NCBI GenBank assembly: GCA_964509125.1 | Contig: CAZDVZ010000002.1 | Location: forward strand, 1 to 64,000 | Source: SIG653 sp964509125 | Lineage (GTDB): Bacteria > Bacillota > Clostridia > Oscillospirales > CAG-382 | Reading direction: 5' to 3' | DNA: 64,000 nt | Shown: piece after piece, positions 1 through 9,438 of the stretch | How the letters are laid out: each line of letters opens with the position of its first letter | How positions within the stretch are numbered: the first letter of the stretch is position 1 | Program-made: the position numbers and the translations under genes | Notes under the pieces: generated by a model | What the model was told of the DNA's origin: nothing | The model's database searches: none | What the model saw: the letters and a program-made list of their open reading frames with translations, nothing else

Positions 1-2308
1 TATGGAATCTGTTACTGTTCAGTCGCTTATTAATACAAGGCCCATTTCTGCTGCTATCAGAAATTTCTTTGGATCATCTCCTCTTTCCCAGTTTATGGAC
101 CAAACAAACCCGTTGGCGGAGCTTACTCACAAACGCCGTTTGTCGGCTTTGGGTCCCGGCGGTTTGAGCAGAGACAGAGCGTCTTTCGAGGTTAGAGACG
201 TTCACTATACCCACTACGGCCGCATGTGTCCCATTGAAACCCCTGAAGGTCCTAACATCGGTCTTATTTCTTACCTTTCCACTTATGCAAAGGTGAATAA
301 ATTCGGATTTATCGAGGCTCCTTACAGAGTTGTTAAAGATGGTGTTGTTACAAAAGAGATAAAATATCTCACGGCGGACGAAGAGGATGAGTGTATCGTA
401 GCGACTGCCGACGAACTTTTGGATGAAAACGGAAGATTCGTAAACAAAAAGGTGGTTTGCAGACAAAAGGACTACATCGGAGAGTTTGCTCCCGAAGAAG
501 TTGATATGATGGACGTATCCGCCAAAATGGTTGTTTCCGTTGCAACGGCTATGATCCCCTTCCTTGAGAATGACGATAACTCCAGAGCCCTCATGGGATC
601 CAACATGCAGAAGCAAGCCGTTCCTCTTATGGTTACCGAAGCACCTATTGTTGCTACAGGCATGGAATATAAAGCTGCCAAGGATTCTTGGGTAATGATA
701 CATGCTGTCCGTGATGGCGTTGTAGAATCCGTAACGGCAGATAGGGTTATCACTCGTGCTTCCGACGGCACAAAAAATGTATATAAACTTACAAAATTCA
801 AACGCTCCAACCAGGGTACTTGTGTAAACCAACGTCCCGTTGTTCATAAGGGCGACATTGTTAAAGAAGGCGATCTCATTGCTGATGGTCCTTCTACAAG
901 TAATGGTGAAGTATCTTTGGGTAAAAATGTTCTCATAGGCTTTATGACGTGGGAAGGATATAACTATGAAGACGCCGTTCTTCTTAATGAACGGTTGGTA
1001 AGGGATGATGTATATACCTCAATACATATTGAGGAATATATGTGCGAATCACGCGATACAAAGTTAGGTCCTGAGGAAATTACTCGCGATATTCCCAACG
1101 TGGGTGATGCAGTTCTTGAAGATCTTGACGAGAACGGTATTATCAGAATCGGTGCGGAGGTTCGTTCGGGCGACATTCTTGTTGGTAAAGTAACGCCAAA
1201 AGGCGAAACAGAGCTTACTCCCGATGAAAGGCTTCTCAGAGCTATTTTCGGTGAAAAAGCGAGAGATGTAAGAGATACGTCTTTGAAACTTCCACACGGT
1301 GAACAAGGCATCGTTCTTGATGTAAAAGAATTTTCAAGGGACGATTGCGATGTCCTTCAACCGGGCGTAATTAAGGTTGTAAGAGTTTATATTGCTCAAA
1401 AACGTAAGATTTCAGTTGGCGATAAAATGGCCGGTCGTCACGGTAATAAGGGTGTTATTTCCAGAATACTTCCTTCCGAAGATATGCCTTTCTTGCCTGA
1501 CGGTACACCTCTTGATATAGTTTTGAATCCTCTCGGCGTTCCTTCCCGTATGAACATCGGACAGGTTCTTGAAGTTCACCTTGGTATTGCAGCCAAGAAA
1601 TTGGGTTGGAAGGTTATGACACCTGTATTTGACGGTGCTAACGAGAGAGATATCGCAGAATGCCTTAGAATGGCAGGTCTGCGTGATGACGGTAAGACTA
1701 TTCTTTACGATGGTAGAACAGGTGAGCCGTTCGACAATCCTGTAACCGTTGGATATGTATACTTCCTTAAACTCCATCACTTGGTAGATGATAAGATCCA
1801 TGCAAGATCTACAGGTCCTTATTCTCTCGTTACGCAACAGCCATTGGGTGGTAAGGCTCAATTCGGCGGTCAGCGTTTTGGTGAAATGGAAGTTTGGGCA
1901 CTTGAGGCTTATGGTGCCGCATACACACTTCAGGAAATTCTTACCGTTAAGTCCGACGATATTAAAGGACGTCTTAAAGCGTTCCAAGCTATCGTTGAGG
2001 GCAGAAATATACCCAAACCAAGCGTTCCCGCTTCTTTCAAGGTTCTTGTTAAAGAGCTCCAGTCACTCGGTTTGGATATAAGAGTATTCGATAAGGAAGA
2101 TAACGAAATTCCTTTGAAGGATTATTCCGATGAGAACGAGAGTCCTGTAAGCAAGTCCGAAGAGGTTGATGAATCCATGTTGGGTGAGGCAATGGTGCCC
2201 GAAAACCTTGAGGGAATGCAAGATGTTGATGAAGATCCTTCTTTGGAATATACAGAATTTGACGATGAGAGCGGCCATGCCTCATCAGAAGATATGGATG
2301 AAGAATAA
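1..2308 (+). CDS. rpoB: RNA polymerase beta subunit, 3' part (partial)
   Basis: C-terminal 768 or so residues of the catalytic beta subunit of DNA-dependent RNA polymerase; the reading frame is already open at the window edge, so the start lies outside. Recognisable family blocks are the rifampicin-region tail (FMDQTNPLAELTHKRRLSALGPGG), the segment GDKMAGRHGNKGV, and the C-terminal GGKAQFGGQRFGEMEVWALE clamp region that contacts beta prime. The protein ends in a long acidic tail (about the last 55 residues), common in Firmicutes. It is followed after 20 nt by rpoC, with a GGAGG ribosome site in the gap, so the two are co-transcribed. The in-frame ATG at base 2 is internal and not the start. 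Confidence 0.98.
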   Translation, partial: MESVTVQSLINTRPISAAIRNFFGSSPLSQFMDQTNPLAELTHKRRLSALGPGGLSRDRASFEVRDVHYTHYGRMCPIETPEGPNIGLISYLSTYAKVNKFGFIEAPYRVVKDGVVTKEIKYLTADEEDECIVATADELLDENGRFVNKKVVCRQKDYIGEFAPEEVDMMDVSAKMVVSVATAMIPFLENDDNSRALMGSNMQKQAVPLMVTEAPIVATGMEYKAAKDSWVMIHAVRDGVVESVTADRVITRASDGTKNVYKLTKFKRSNQGTCVNQRPVVHKGDIVKEGDLIADGPSTSNGEVSLGKNVLIGFMTWEGYNYEDAVLLNERLVRDDVYTSIHIEEYMCESRDTKLGPEEITRDIPNVGDAVLEDLDENGIIRIGAEVRSGDILVGKVTPKGETELTPDERLLRAIFGEKARDVRDTSLKLPHGEQGIVLDVKEFSRDDCDVLQPGVIKVVRVYIAQKRKISVGDKMAGRHGNKGVISRILPSEDMPFLPDGTPLDIVLNPLGVPSRMNIGQVLEVHLGIAAKKLGWKVMTPVFDGANERDIAECLRMAGLRDDGKTILYDGRTGEPFDNPVTVGYVYFLKLHHLVDDKIHARSTGPYSLVTQQPLGGKAQFGGQRFGEMEVWALEAYGAAYTLQEILTVKSDDIKGRLKAFQAIVEGRNIPKPSVPASFKVLVKELQSLGLDIRVFDKEDNEIPLKDYSDENESPVSKSEEVDESMLGEAMVPENLEGMQDVDEDPSLEYTEFDDESGHASSEDMDEE

Positions 2309-2328
2309 TTTGGTGGAGGTAACAGACT

Positions 2329-5300
2329 ATGGAAAATGAAAACATTGAATTTGAGTCGATACAGATAGGTCTTGCATCTCCCGAAAAAATCCGCAGTTGG
2401 TCTTACGGCGAAGTAAAAAAGCCGGAAACCATTAACTACAGGAGTTTAAAGCCCGAAAAAGACGGTCTTTTCTGCGAAAGAATCTTTGGGCCTCAAAAGG
2501 ATTGGGAATGTAGTTGCGGTAAATATAAGAGAGTCCACGAAAAAGGACAGGTTTGCGAAAAATGTGGTGTTGAGATCACTACTAACAAGGTAAGACGTGA
2601 GAGAATGGGTCACGTAGAGCTTGCCGCTCCCGTTTCTCATTTTTGGTACTTCCGTGCTATACCTTCAAGACTTGGTCTTATGCTTGATCTTTCTCCGAAG
2701 AATCTTGAAAAAGTTCTTTATTTCGCAAGTTACATCGTTCTTGATCCCGGCCCTGTTGACTCTTTGAAGAAGAAACAGATTCTTACAGAAGCTCAATATA
2801 AAGAATACTATGAAAGATACGAAGACGATTTCAGAGTAGGCATCGGCGCGGAAGCAATTAAAGAGCTTCTTCAAGAGATCGATTTGGAGTCTCTTGCTGC
2901 CTACCTTAAAAACGAGCTTATTACAGCTCAAGGACAGCGCAAGGCAAAATTTGTAAAACGCCTTGAAGTTGTAGAAGCATTTCGTACTTCGGGCAATAAA
3001 CCCGAATGGATGATCTTGGACGTGCTTCCTATCATTCCTCCGGAGATTCGTCCCATGGTACAGCTTGATGGCGGCAGATTTGCCACATCAGATCTTAATG
3101 ACCTTTACAGACGTGTTATTAACAGAAACAATCGTTTGAGAAAGCTCATGGATCTTAGAGCTCCCGATATAATAATTCGCAACGAAAAGCGTATGCTTCA
3201 AGAAGCGGTTGACTCGTTGATTGATAACGGCAAGCGTAGCCGTGCGGTTATCGGAGCGAACACACGTCCTCTTAAATCACTTTCTGAGATGCTCAGAGGT
3301 AAGCAAGGACGTTTCAGACAAAACCTTTTGGGTAAGCGTGTTGACTATTCAGGACGTTCTGTTATTGTTGTAGGACCTGAACTTAAGATATATCAATGCG
3401 GACTTCCGAAGGAAATGGCGCTTGAGCTTTTCAAACCTTTTGTTATGAAAACGCTTGTTGCGTCAGGAACAGCTAAAAATATCAAAGACGCTAAAAAGAG
3501 AGTTGAGCGTGCCACCGATGAGGTTTGGGACGCACTTGAAGGAGTAATAAAGGAACATCCTGTTCTTCTCAATAGAGCTCCTACGCTCCATAGACTTTCT
3601 ATTCAGGCGTTCGAACCCATACTTGTTGAAGGCAGAGCAATAAAACTTCATCCTCTTGTATGTACAGCATTTAACGCCGACTTTGACGGTGACCAGATGC
3701 CTGTTCACGTTCCTCTTTCCGTAGAGGCTCAGGCTGAAGCAAGATTCCTTATGCTTTCCGCAAACAACTTGCTTAAACCCGTAAACGGAAAAGCGGTTAC
3801 AATTCCTTCTCAGGATATGGTTCTCGGTTCCTTCTATTTGACAATGGAAAAAGAAGGCGAGATTGGCGAGGGAAGCATCTTCAAAGATTACGAAGAAGCT
3901 CAAATGGCATATCAGAACGGCGATTTGGGACTCCACGCTCCCATCACCGTAAGGATGACGAGAGAGGTTAGAGGCGAGCAAAAGACAGGTCTTGTTCATT
4001 CCACGTTGGGAAGACTTATATTTAACAGCTATATTCCTCAGGACCTTGGATTTGTTGATAGAAATGATCCTGAAAATGATTTTGTGCCTGAGATAGATTT
4101 TGTTACAACCAGCTCTGAACTTGGTCAGATCGTTGACCGCTGCATAAGAGTGCACGGAACAGCAAAAACTTGCGAAGTGCTTGATATGATGAAATCTATG
4201 GGATTCAAGTATTCTACAAGGGCCGCTATTACCATATCGATTTATGATATGACAATACCTCCCGAAAAACAATCTTTGATTGCAGAATCTGAAGCGAGAG
4301 TAGATAAAATCAACGAATTTTTCCGCAAAGGCTTGCTATCCGAAGACGAAAGAAGCAAACGTGTTGTTGATGAGTGGAGCGCTTGTACAAATAGAGTTAC
4401 AGATGCTCTTAAGCGCAACCTTGATAAATATAATCCTTTGAACTTGATGTCCACATCCGGTGCCAGAGGTAACATTAAGCAGATAAGACAGCTTGCAGGT
4501 ATGCGTGGACTTATGTTCGCCGCTACCGGTAAGACTATCGAAATGCCAATTAAGGCTAACTTCCGTGAAGGCATGAAAGTTCTTGAATACTTTATCGCTG
4601 CCCGTGGTGCCCGTAAGGGTCTTGCGGATACAGCTTTGAGAACGGCTGACTCCGGCTATCTTACAAGAAGACTTGTAGATGTATCTCAAGAAGTAATTAT
4701 CAGAGAGCATGATTGTCATGACACAAGAGGACTTGTTGTTCGTAAGATCGTTGACGTTGTTGGCGAAGGCAAAGAGGCTGTTATAGAGCCGTTTATTAAC
4801 AGACTTGTGGGAAGATATACCGTTGATAAGGTAGTAAATCCCAAAACCGGTGAAGTTATTGTTCCCGCAAATGGATTGATTAAAGAGTCCGATGCTTCTG
4901 CAATCGTTGCGGCGGGAATCGAGGAAGTTCGTATTCGTTCCGTTATCAACTGTAAAGCTCAGCGCGGTATCTGCGTACATTGCTACGGTGCTGACCTTGC
5001 AACGGGACTTCCTGTAAGCATCGGCGAATCCGTTGGTATCATCGCTGCACAGTCTATCGGTGAACCGGGTACACAGCTTACCATGAGAACATTCCACACA
5101 GGTGGTGTTGCAGGTAGCGATATTACCCAAGGTCTTCCCCGTGTTGAAGAAATTTTTGAAGCTCGCAAGCCAAAGAAATCTTCGGAACTTGCAGAGATCG
5201 ACGGTATCGTGAGAATTGAAGACGGCAAGAGAAACAAACAGATAACTATAGTTAACGATGCAGACGGTACAGCGGCAACAGTAGCGATTCCCGGTGCTGC

Positions 5301-5919
5301 AAGAATATTGGTAAAAGACGGCGAAAGAGTTGTTAAGTGCCAAAAACTTACAGAGGGAACCGAAACCCCGGCAGATATTTTACGTATCAGCGGACTTGAT
5401 GCTGTTTACGAGTATATCATCAAGGAGATCCAGCGCGTTTACGGCTTACAAGGCGTTGAAATTAACGATAAGCATATTGAAGTCATAGCACGTCAGATGA
5501 CTAAAAAGGTTAAAATTGAAAGTGCCGGCGATACAGAGCTTCTTGTCGGGGCGTCTGTTGATTGCGCAGAGGTTCTTGCGGCGAATGAAGAAATTCAAAG
5601 GAAGAACGCTAACGGCGAAACAGAAGTTCCTCTTCTTGAGGCAACATACTCGCCAATGCTTTTGGGTATTACCAAGGCGTCACTTTCAACGGAAAGCTTC
5701 CTTTCGGCGGCTTCATTCCAGGAAACTACCAAGGTTCTTACAGAGGCTGCTATTAAAGGTAAACGTGATCCCCTTATCGGCTTGAAAGAAAATGTTATCA
5801 TCGGTAAGCTTATTCCGGCGGGTACCGGTTTGAAGCATTATAACAGAGTTGACATTGTAAGCAATGAACAAGAGGAAGAAACCGGCGCGTACGATCTTCA
5901 TTACGGACAGCCTTCCTAA
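2329..5919 (+). CDS. rpoC: RNA polymerase beta prime subunit
   Basis: Largest catalytic subunit of RNA polymerase, 1196 residues, a usual length for Firmicutes. The N-terminal zinc site has C61, C63, C76 and C79. The absolutely conserved active-site magnesium loop NADFDGD covers residues 449-455. The second zinc site uses C796, C875, C882 and C885. The bridge-helix/trigger-loop region (GEPGTQLTMRTFHTGGVA) is intact. The ATG is preceded by GGTGGAGG and lies 20 nt after rpoB. No beta-beta prime fusion and no large insertion are seen. Downstream there is an 84-nt gap with an imperfect ATCATC/GATGAT hairpin before rpsL. A ribosomal L7Ae-like gene, often found here in Bacilli and Clostridia, is absent. 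Confidence 0.99.
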   Translation: MENENIEFESIQIGLASPEKIRSWSYGEVKKPETINYRSLKPEKDGLFCERIFGPQKDWECSCGKYKRVHEKGQVCEKCGVEITTNKVRRERMGHVELAAPVSHFWYFRAIPSRLGLMLDLSPKNLEKVLYFASYIVLDPGPVDSLKKKQILTEAQYKEYYERYEDDFRVGIGAEAIKELLQEIDLESLAAYLKNELITAQGQRKAKFVKRLEVVEAFRTSGNKPEWMILDVLPIIPPEIRPMVQLDGGRFATSDLNDLYRRVINRNNRLRKLMDLRAPDIIIRNEKRMLQEAVDSLIDNGKRSRAVIGANTRPLKSLSEMLRGKQGRFRQNLLGKRVDYSGRSVIVVGPELKIYQCGLPKEMALELFKPFVMKTLVASGTAKNIKDAKKRVERATDEVWDALEGVIKEHPVLLNRAPTLHRLSIQAFEPILVEGRAIKLHPLVCTAFNADFDGDQMPVHVPLSVEAQAEARFLMLSANNLLKPVNGKAVTIPSQDMVLGSFYLTMEKEGEIGEGSIFKDYEEAQMAYQNGDLGLHAPITVRMTREVRGEQKTGLVHSTLGRLIFNSYIPQDLGFVDRNDPENDFVPEIDFVTTSSELGQIVDRCIRVHGTAKTCEVLDMMKSMGFKYSTRAAITISIYDMTIPPEKQSLIAESEARVDKINEFFRKGLLSEDERSKRVVDEWSACTNRVTDALKRNLDKYNPLNLMSTSGARGNIKQIRQLAGMRGLMFAATGKTIEMPIKANFREGMKVLEYFIAARGARKGLADTALRTADSGYLTRRLVDVSQEVIIREHDCHDTRGLVVRKIVDVVGEGKEAVIEPFINRLVGRYTVDKVVNPKTGEVIVPANGLIKESDASAIVAAGIEEVRIRSVINCKAQRGICVHCYGADLATGLPVSIGESVGIIAAQSIGEPGTQLTMRTFHTGGVAGSDITQGLPRVEEIFEARKPKKSSELAEIDGIVRIEDGKRNKQITIVNDADGTAATVAIPGAARILVKDGERVVKCQKLTEGTETPADILRISGLDAVYEYIIKEIQRVYGLQGVEINDKHIEVIARQMTKKVKIESAGDTELLVGASVDCAEVLAANEEIQRKNANGETEVPLLEATYSPMLLGITKASLSTESFLSAASFQETTKVLTEAAIKGKRDPLIGLKENVIIGKLIPAGTGLKHYNRVDIVSNEQEEETGAYDLHYGQPS

Positions 5920-6003
5920 AAAATTGCAAAAGAGATCATCACACCTTGGCGTATAAAACGTCAACGGGATGATATAAAAAATACTCAAGAAAGGAGAGAT
6001 ATT

Positions 6004-6417
6004 GTGCCTACATTTAACCAGCTCGTAAGACAAGGAAGAAAACAGTCGGTGTGGAAATCCAAATCCCCTGTTCTTCAAAAGACTTACAACTCTCTCAAAA
6101 AGGAAATGGTTGATCTTCCTTCTCCTCAGAAGAGAGGCGTTTGCACAAAGGTAGCTATTAAAACACCTAAAAAGCCTAACTCTGCTCAACGTAAGATCGC
6201 AAGAGTAAGACTTACAAACGGTCTTGAAGTAACAGCGTATATCCCCGGCATCGGTCACAACCTTCAGGAACACTCTGTTGTTCTCATCAGAGGCGGAAGA
6301 GTAAAGGACCTCCCCGGTGTACGTTACCACATCATCCGCGGAACTCTTGATACCAACGGCGTAGCCAAGAGAAACCAGTCTCGTTCTAAGTATGGTGCCA
6401 AGAGACCCAAGGCTTAA
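6004..6417 (+). CDS. rpsL: 30S ribosomal protein S12
   Basis: Ribosomal protein S12 of the small-subunit decoding centre, 137 residues. The start is GTG (MPTFNQLVRQGR), with AAAGGAGAG placed 6-8 nt upstream. The streptomycin-determining loop KKPNSAQRKIARV is present with the wild-type-looking KKPNS sequence, and the C-terminal GVRYHIIRG and RSKYGAKRPK blocks are normal. It is the first gene of a str operon (rpsL-rpsG-fusA-tuf) immediately behind rpoC, the standard bacterial order. Confidence 0.99.
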   Translation: MPTFNQLVRQGRKQSVWKSKSPVLQKTYNSLKKEMVDLPSPQKRGVCTKVAIKTPKKPNSAQRKIARVRLTNGLEVTAYIPGIGHNLQEHSVVLIRGGRVKDLPGVRYHIIRGTLDTNGVAKRNQSRSKYGAKRPKA

Positions 6418-6563
6418 GAACCGACAAACCGAAACGGTATTTTTGTTCGTGCTAAGTAGGCTGATATCCTCATAGATATAAGGATAAAACCCATAAGCAC
6501 TGACGGAAAGAAATTTTCGAGTACCTGAGAATTCATTCAAAAAATATGAAGGAGGGAAGTAAA

Positions 6564-7034
6564 GTGCCAAGAAGAGTGCATAATTTCAAAAGAGACGTTT
6601 TGCCCGATCCTATGTACAACTCTGTATTGGTTACAAAGCTCATCAACAACATAATGTACGACGGTAAAAAAGGCGTTGCACAGAAAATCGTTTATGATGC
6701 ATTTGCAACAGTAGAGGCAAAATCAGGCGAAAACGCATTAGAGCAATTCCAAAAAGCTCTTGATAACATTATGCCCAATCTTGAAGTAAAGTCTGTTCGT
6801 AGAGGCGGATCTAACTATCAGGTTCCTATGGAAGTAAGACCTGAGAGAAGACAAACTCTTGGACTTCGTTGGCTTGTAACATATTCCAGAGCCAGAAGCG
6901 ACAAACGTATGTCTGACCGTCTTGCAAACGAGATTCTTGACGCCATCAACAACACCGGTGCAGCTGTTAAGAAGAAAGACGATACCCATAGAATGGCAGA
7001 AGCAAACAAAGCGTTTGCACATTACAAATGGTAA
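6564..7034 (+). CDS. rpsG: 30S ribosomal protein S7
   Basis: Primary 16S rRNA-binding protein of the 30S head, 156 residues from the GTG at 6564 (MPRRVHNFKRDVLPD). An ATG 18 nt upstream (6546) is in frame, but it overlaps the ribosome site GGAGGG at 6551-6556; only the GTG has sensible spacing and gives the canonical S7 length. The signature RGGSNYQVPMEVRPERRQ and C-terminal HRMAEANKAFAHYKW are intact. It lies 146 nt after rpsL; this gap contains short imperfect hairpins and could hold the classical S7 feedback site, which I cannot prove by eye. Confidence 0.98.
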   Translation: MPRRVHNFKRDVLPDPMYNSVLVTKLINNIMYDGKKGVAQKIVYDAFATVEAKSGENALEQFQKALDNIMPNLEVKSVRRGGSNYQVPMEVRPERRQTLGLRWLVTYSRARSDKRMSDRLANEILDAINNTGAAVKKKDDTHRMAEANKAFAHYKW

Positions 7035-7060
7035 TTTTGTAATATATTTAATAATATCTT

Positions 7061-7086
7061 TCGTCCGACCCATAAGGGTCGGGCGA
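7061..7086. other. Intercistronic hairpin between rpsG and fusA
   Basis: An 11-bp stem (TCGTCCGACCC / GGGTCGGGCGA, one G-T pair) closes an ATAA loop. There is no T-run behind it, so it is not a standard terminator. It may tune fusA expression or RNA processing within the str operon. Confidence 0.6.
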
Positions 7087-7135
7087 AATTTAGAAATGAA
7101 AGAAAAGAAGTAGTAAAAAAGGTAGGAGAATAATT

Positions 7136-9214
7136 ATGCCCGGATATCCACTTGAACGTGTGAGAAATATAGGTATAATGGCACATATCGATGCCGGTAA
7201 GACCACAACATCTGAAAGAATACTCTTTTATACTAAAAAGACTCACAAATTGGGTGAAACACACGAAGGCGCGGCCACAATGGACTATATGAAGCAGGAG
7301 CAGGAACGCGGTATTACTATCACGTCCGCTGCAACAACTTGCTTTTGGAAAGATCATAGAATTAACATAATCGACACCCCGGGACACGTTGACTTTACTG
7401 TAGAGGTAGAACGGTCCCTTAGAGTACTTGACGGAGCTGTTGCGGTATTTTGCGCCAAAGGCGGTGTAGAACCACAGTCTGAAACCGTTTGGCATCAGGC
7501 AGAGAAATATAAGGTTCCGAGAATGGCATACGTTAATAAGATGGATATTAACGGCGCTAACTTCTTCCGAGTTGTGGAAATGATGAAGGAACGTCTTAAG
7601 GCAAATGCTGTTCCTCTTCAACTTCCCATAGGAGCATCGGAGACATTTGTGGGCCTTGTTGACCTTGTAGAAATGAAGGCCTATTATTACAGCGGCGCTC
7701 AGGATGCGGATGCACCTGTTGAAGTAAAAGAAGTTCCCGCAGATATGCTGGAACTTTGCAATGAATACAGAGAAAAATTGATTGAAGCCGCTGCAGATGC
7801 AGACGATGACCTTATGATGAAATTCCTTGAGGGCGAAGAAATCTCTCAAGAGGAACTTAAAGCCGCTATAAGAAAAGCAACATTGTCCATCAAAATGATT
7901 CCTGTTGTTTGCGGTACATCGTTTAAAAACAAAGGCGTAAGAAAACTTCTTGACGCAGTTGTTGAATATTTACCTTCCCCGGTTGATGTAGGAAGCATTA
8001 CAGGCGTGAACCCCGATAGTAGAGACGAAGAATCCAGAGATCCCGATCTCAAGGCTCCTTTCTCAGCTTTGATATTCAAAATTGTTTCCGATCCATACGG
8101 AAAACTTTGTTTCTTCAGAGTTTATTCGGGAACTGTTAAATCAGGCGAAACCGTTTATAACTCCAACAACGGAAAACGTGAACGCTTGGGAAGAATCGTG
8201 CTTATGCACGCAAACCATAGAGAAGACGTTGAAGAGATCGGTGCAGGCGAGATTGGTGCAATTGTAGGTCTTAAGAATACAACAACGGGTGATACGCTTT
8301 GTGATGAAAGCAAACCTATCGTATTAGGTGCTATCGATTTCCCGGAACCTGTTATAAGAATTGCTATAGAACCCAAAACAAAAGCGGGTCAAGAAAAAAT
8401 GGGTATAGCGCTCTCAAAGCTTGCTGAAGAAGATCCTTCTTTCCAAACATATACAGATGAGGAAACCGGTCAAACTATTATAGCGGGTATGGGTGAGCTC
8501 CACCTTGAAATTATTGTTGATAGACTTCTCCGTGAATATAGAGTAGAAGCTAATGTAGGTAAACCTCGTGTATCATATCGTGAAACGATTACTACAAAAG
8601 GTAATGCGGATGAAAAATTCGTTCGTCAAAGCGGCGGTCACGGTCAGTACGGCCATGTTAAGATTGAGATAGAGCCCAACGAACCCGGCGCCGGCTTTAC
8701 ATTTGAGAGCAAGGTCGTTGGCGGTAACATCCCCAAAGAATATATTCCTGCGGTTGAAGCAGGTATCAAGGGCGCAATGCAAAGCGGCACTTTGGCAGGC
8801 TATCCTGTAGTTGATGTAAAAGTAACACTTTTGGACGGATCTTATCACGAAGTAGACTCCTCCGAGATGGCGTTTAAGATAGCCGGCTCAATGGCATTTA
8901 AAGCTGCTATGAAGAGGGCAAACCCTGTTCTTACAGAGCCTATTATGAAAACATCCGTTATCTGTCCTGACGAGTATTTGGGATCCGTTATTGGTGATAT
9001 CAGCGTTCGTAGAGGTCAAATTTCCGGTACAGAGCCTATGGGCGGTGTTCAACAGATTACAGCAAATGTACCGCTTTCAGAAATGTTTGGATATTCGAAC
9101 ACGATCCGTTCGATGACTCAAGGAAGAGGACAGTACACTATGGAGCCGAGCCACTTTGCGGAAGTTCCCAAATCCATTCTTGAAAAAATCATTTCAGGAA
9201 AAATTGAAAACTGA
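7136..9214 (+). CDS. fusA: Translation elongation factor G
   Basis: GTPase that drives ribosomal translocation, 692 residues. GTP-binding motifs are complete: P-loop AHIDAGKTT, switch I containing RGITITSAATT, DTPGHVDF (G3) and NKMD (G4). Domains II-V follow in normal order, with the domain IV segment GGHGQYGHVKIEIEP. The ATG has GGTAGGAGAA upstream. Only one fusA is seen here, in the usual position after rpsG, and tuf follows after a promoter-containing gap. Confidence 0.99.
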   Translation: MPGYPLERVRNIGIMAHIDAGKTTTSERILFYTKKTHKLGETHEGAATMDYMKQEQERGITITSAATTCFWKDHRINIIDTPGHVDFTVEVERSLRVLDGAVAVFCAKGGVEPQSETVWHQAEKYKVPRMAYVNKMDINGANFFRVVEMMKERLKANAVPLQLPIGASETFVGLVDLVEMKAYYYSGAQDADAPVEVKEVPADMLELCNEYREKLIEAAADADDDLMMKFLEGEEISQEELKAAIRKATLSIKMIPVVCGTSFKNKGVRKLLDAVVEYLPSPVDVGSITGVNPDSRDEESRDPDLKAPFSALIFKIVSDPYGKLCFFRVYSGTVKSGETVYNSNNGKRERLGRIVLMHANHREDVEEIGAGEIGAIVGLKNTTTGDTLCDESKPIVLGAIDFPEPVIRIAIEPKTKAGQEKMGIALSKLAEEDPSFQTYTDEETGQTIIAGMGELHLEIIVDRLLREYRVEANVGKPRVSYRETITTKGNADEKFVRQSGGHGQYGHVKIEIEPNEPGAGFTFESKVVGGNIPKEYIPAVEAGIKGAMQSGTLAGYPVVDVKVTLLDGSYHEVDSSEMAFKIAGSMAFKAAMKRANPVLTEPIMKTSVICPDEYLGSVIGDISVRRGQISGTEPMGGVQQITANVPLSEMFGYSNTIRSMTQGRGQYTMEPSHFAEVPKSILEKIISGKIEN

Positions 9215-9301
9215 TAATATACCACCGTCACAAGCTTCTATTGATGCAAATCGATTTTTCGGCAAAAAGCAACAATTTTTAGAGTTTTTTCAAAAAAACC
9301 C

Positions 9302-9329
9302 TTGACAGAAGAAGAAATTGTGATATAAT
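9302..9329 (+). promoter_or_regulatory. Promoter of tuf
   Basis: TTGACA at 9302-9307 and TATAAT at 9324-9329 with a 16-bp spacer and an extended -10 (TGA directly before TATAAT). Transcription would start about 9336, 100 nt before the tuf ATG. This gives tuf a strong promoter independent of the str operon. Confidence 0.85.
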
Positions 9330-9438
9330 ATAATGTGATAGCACGAGCGTTTGGATAAGTTTTCCAAATGGTGTGTGCCCACAAACAGAATAAAAAAATA
9401 AAAAAAATACAAGATATCCATTAGGAGGATCAATTTTA

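Noticed and set aside
74..847. Long minus-strand open frame opposite rpoB
   Set aside because: It is a shadow of the highly conserved rpoB frame; it has no ribosome site and no recognisable domain.
4336..5343. 335-codon minus-strand open frame opposite rpoC
   Set aside because: Entirely within rpoC on the opposite strand with Cys/Asn/Ser-rich composition typical of antisense translation.
5920..6003. Imperfect hairpin ATCATC...GATGAT between rpoC and rpsL as a terminator
   Set aside because: The pairing is weak in the middle and there is no T-run, so it would not stop transcription of the str genes.
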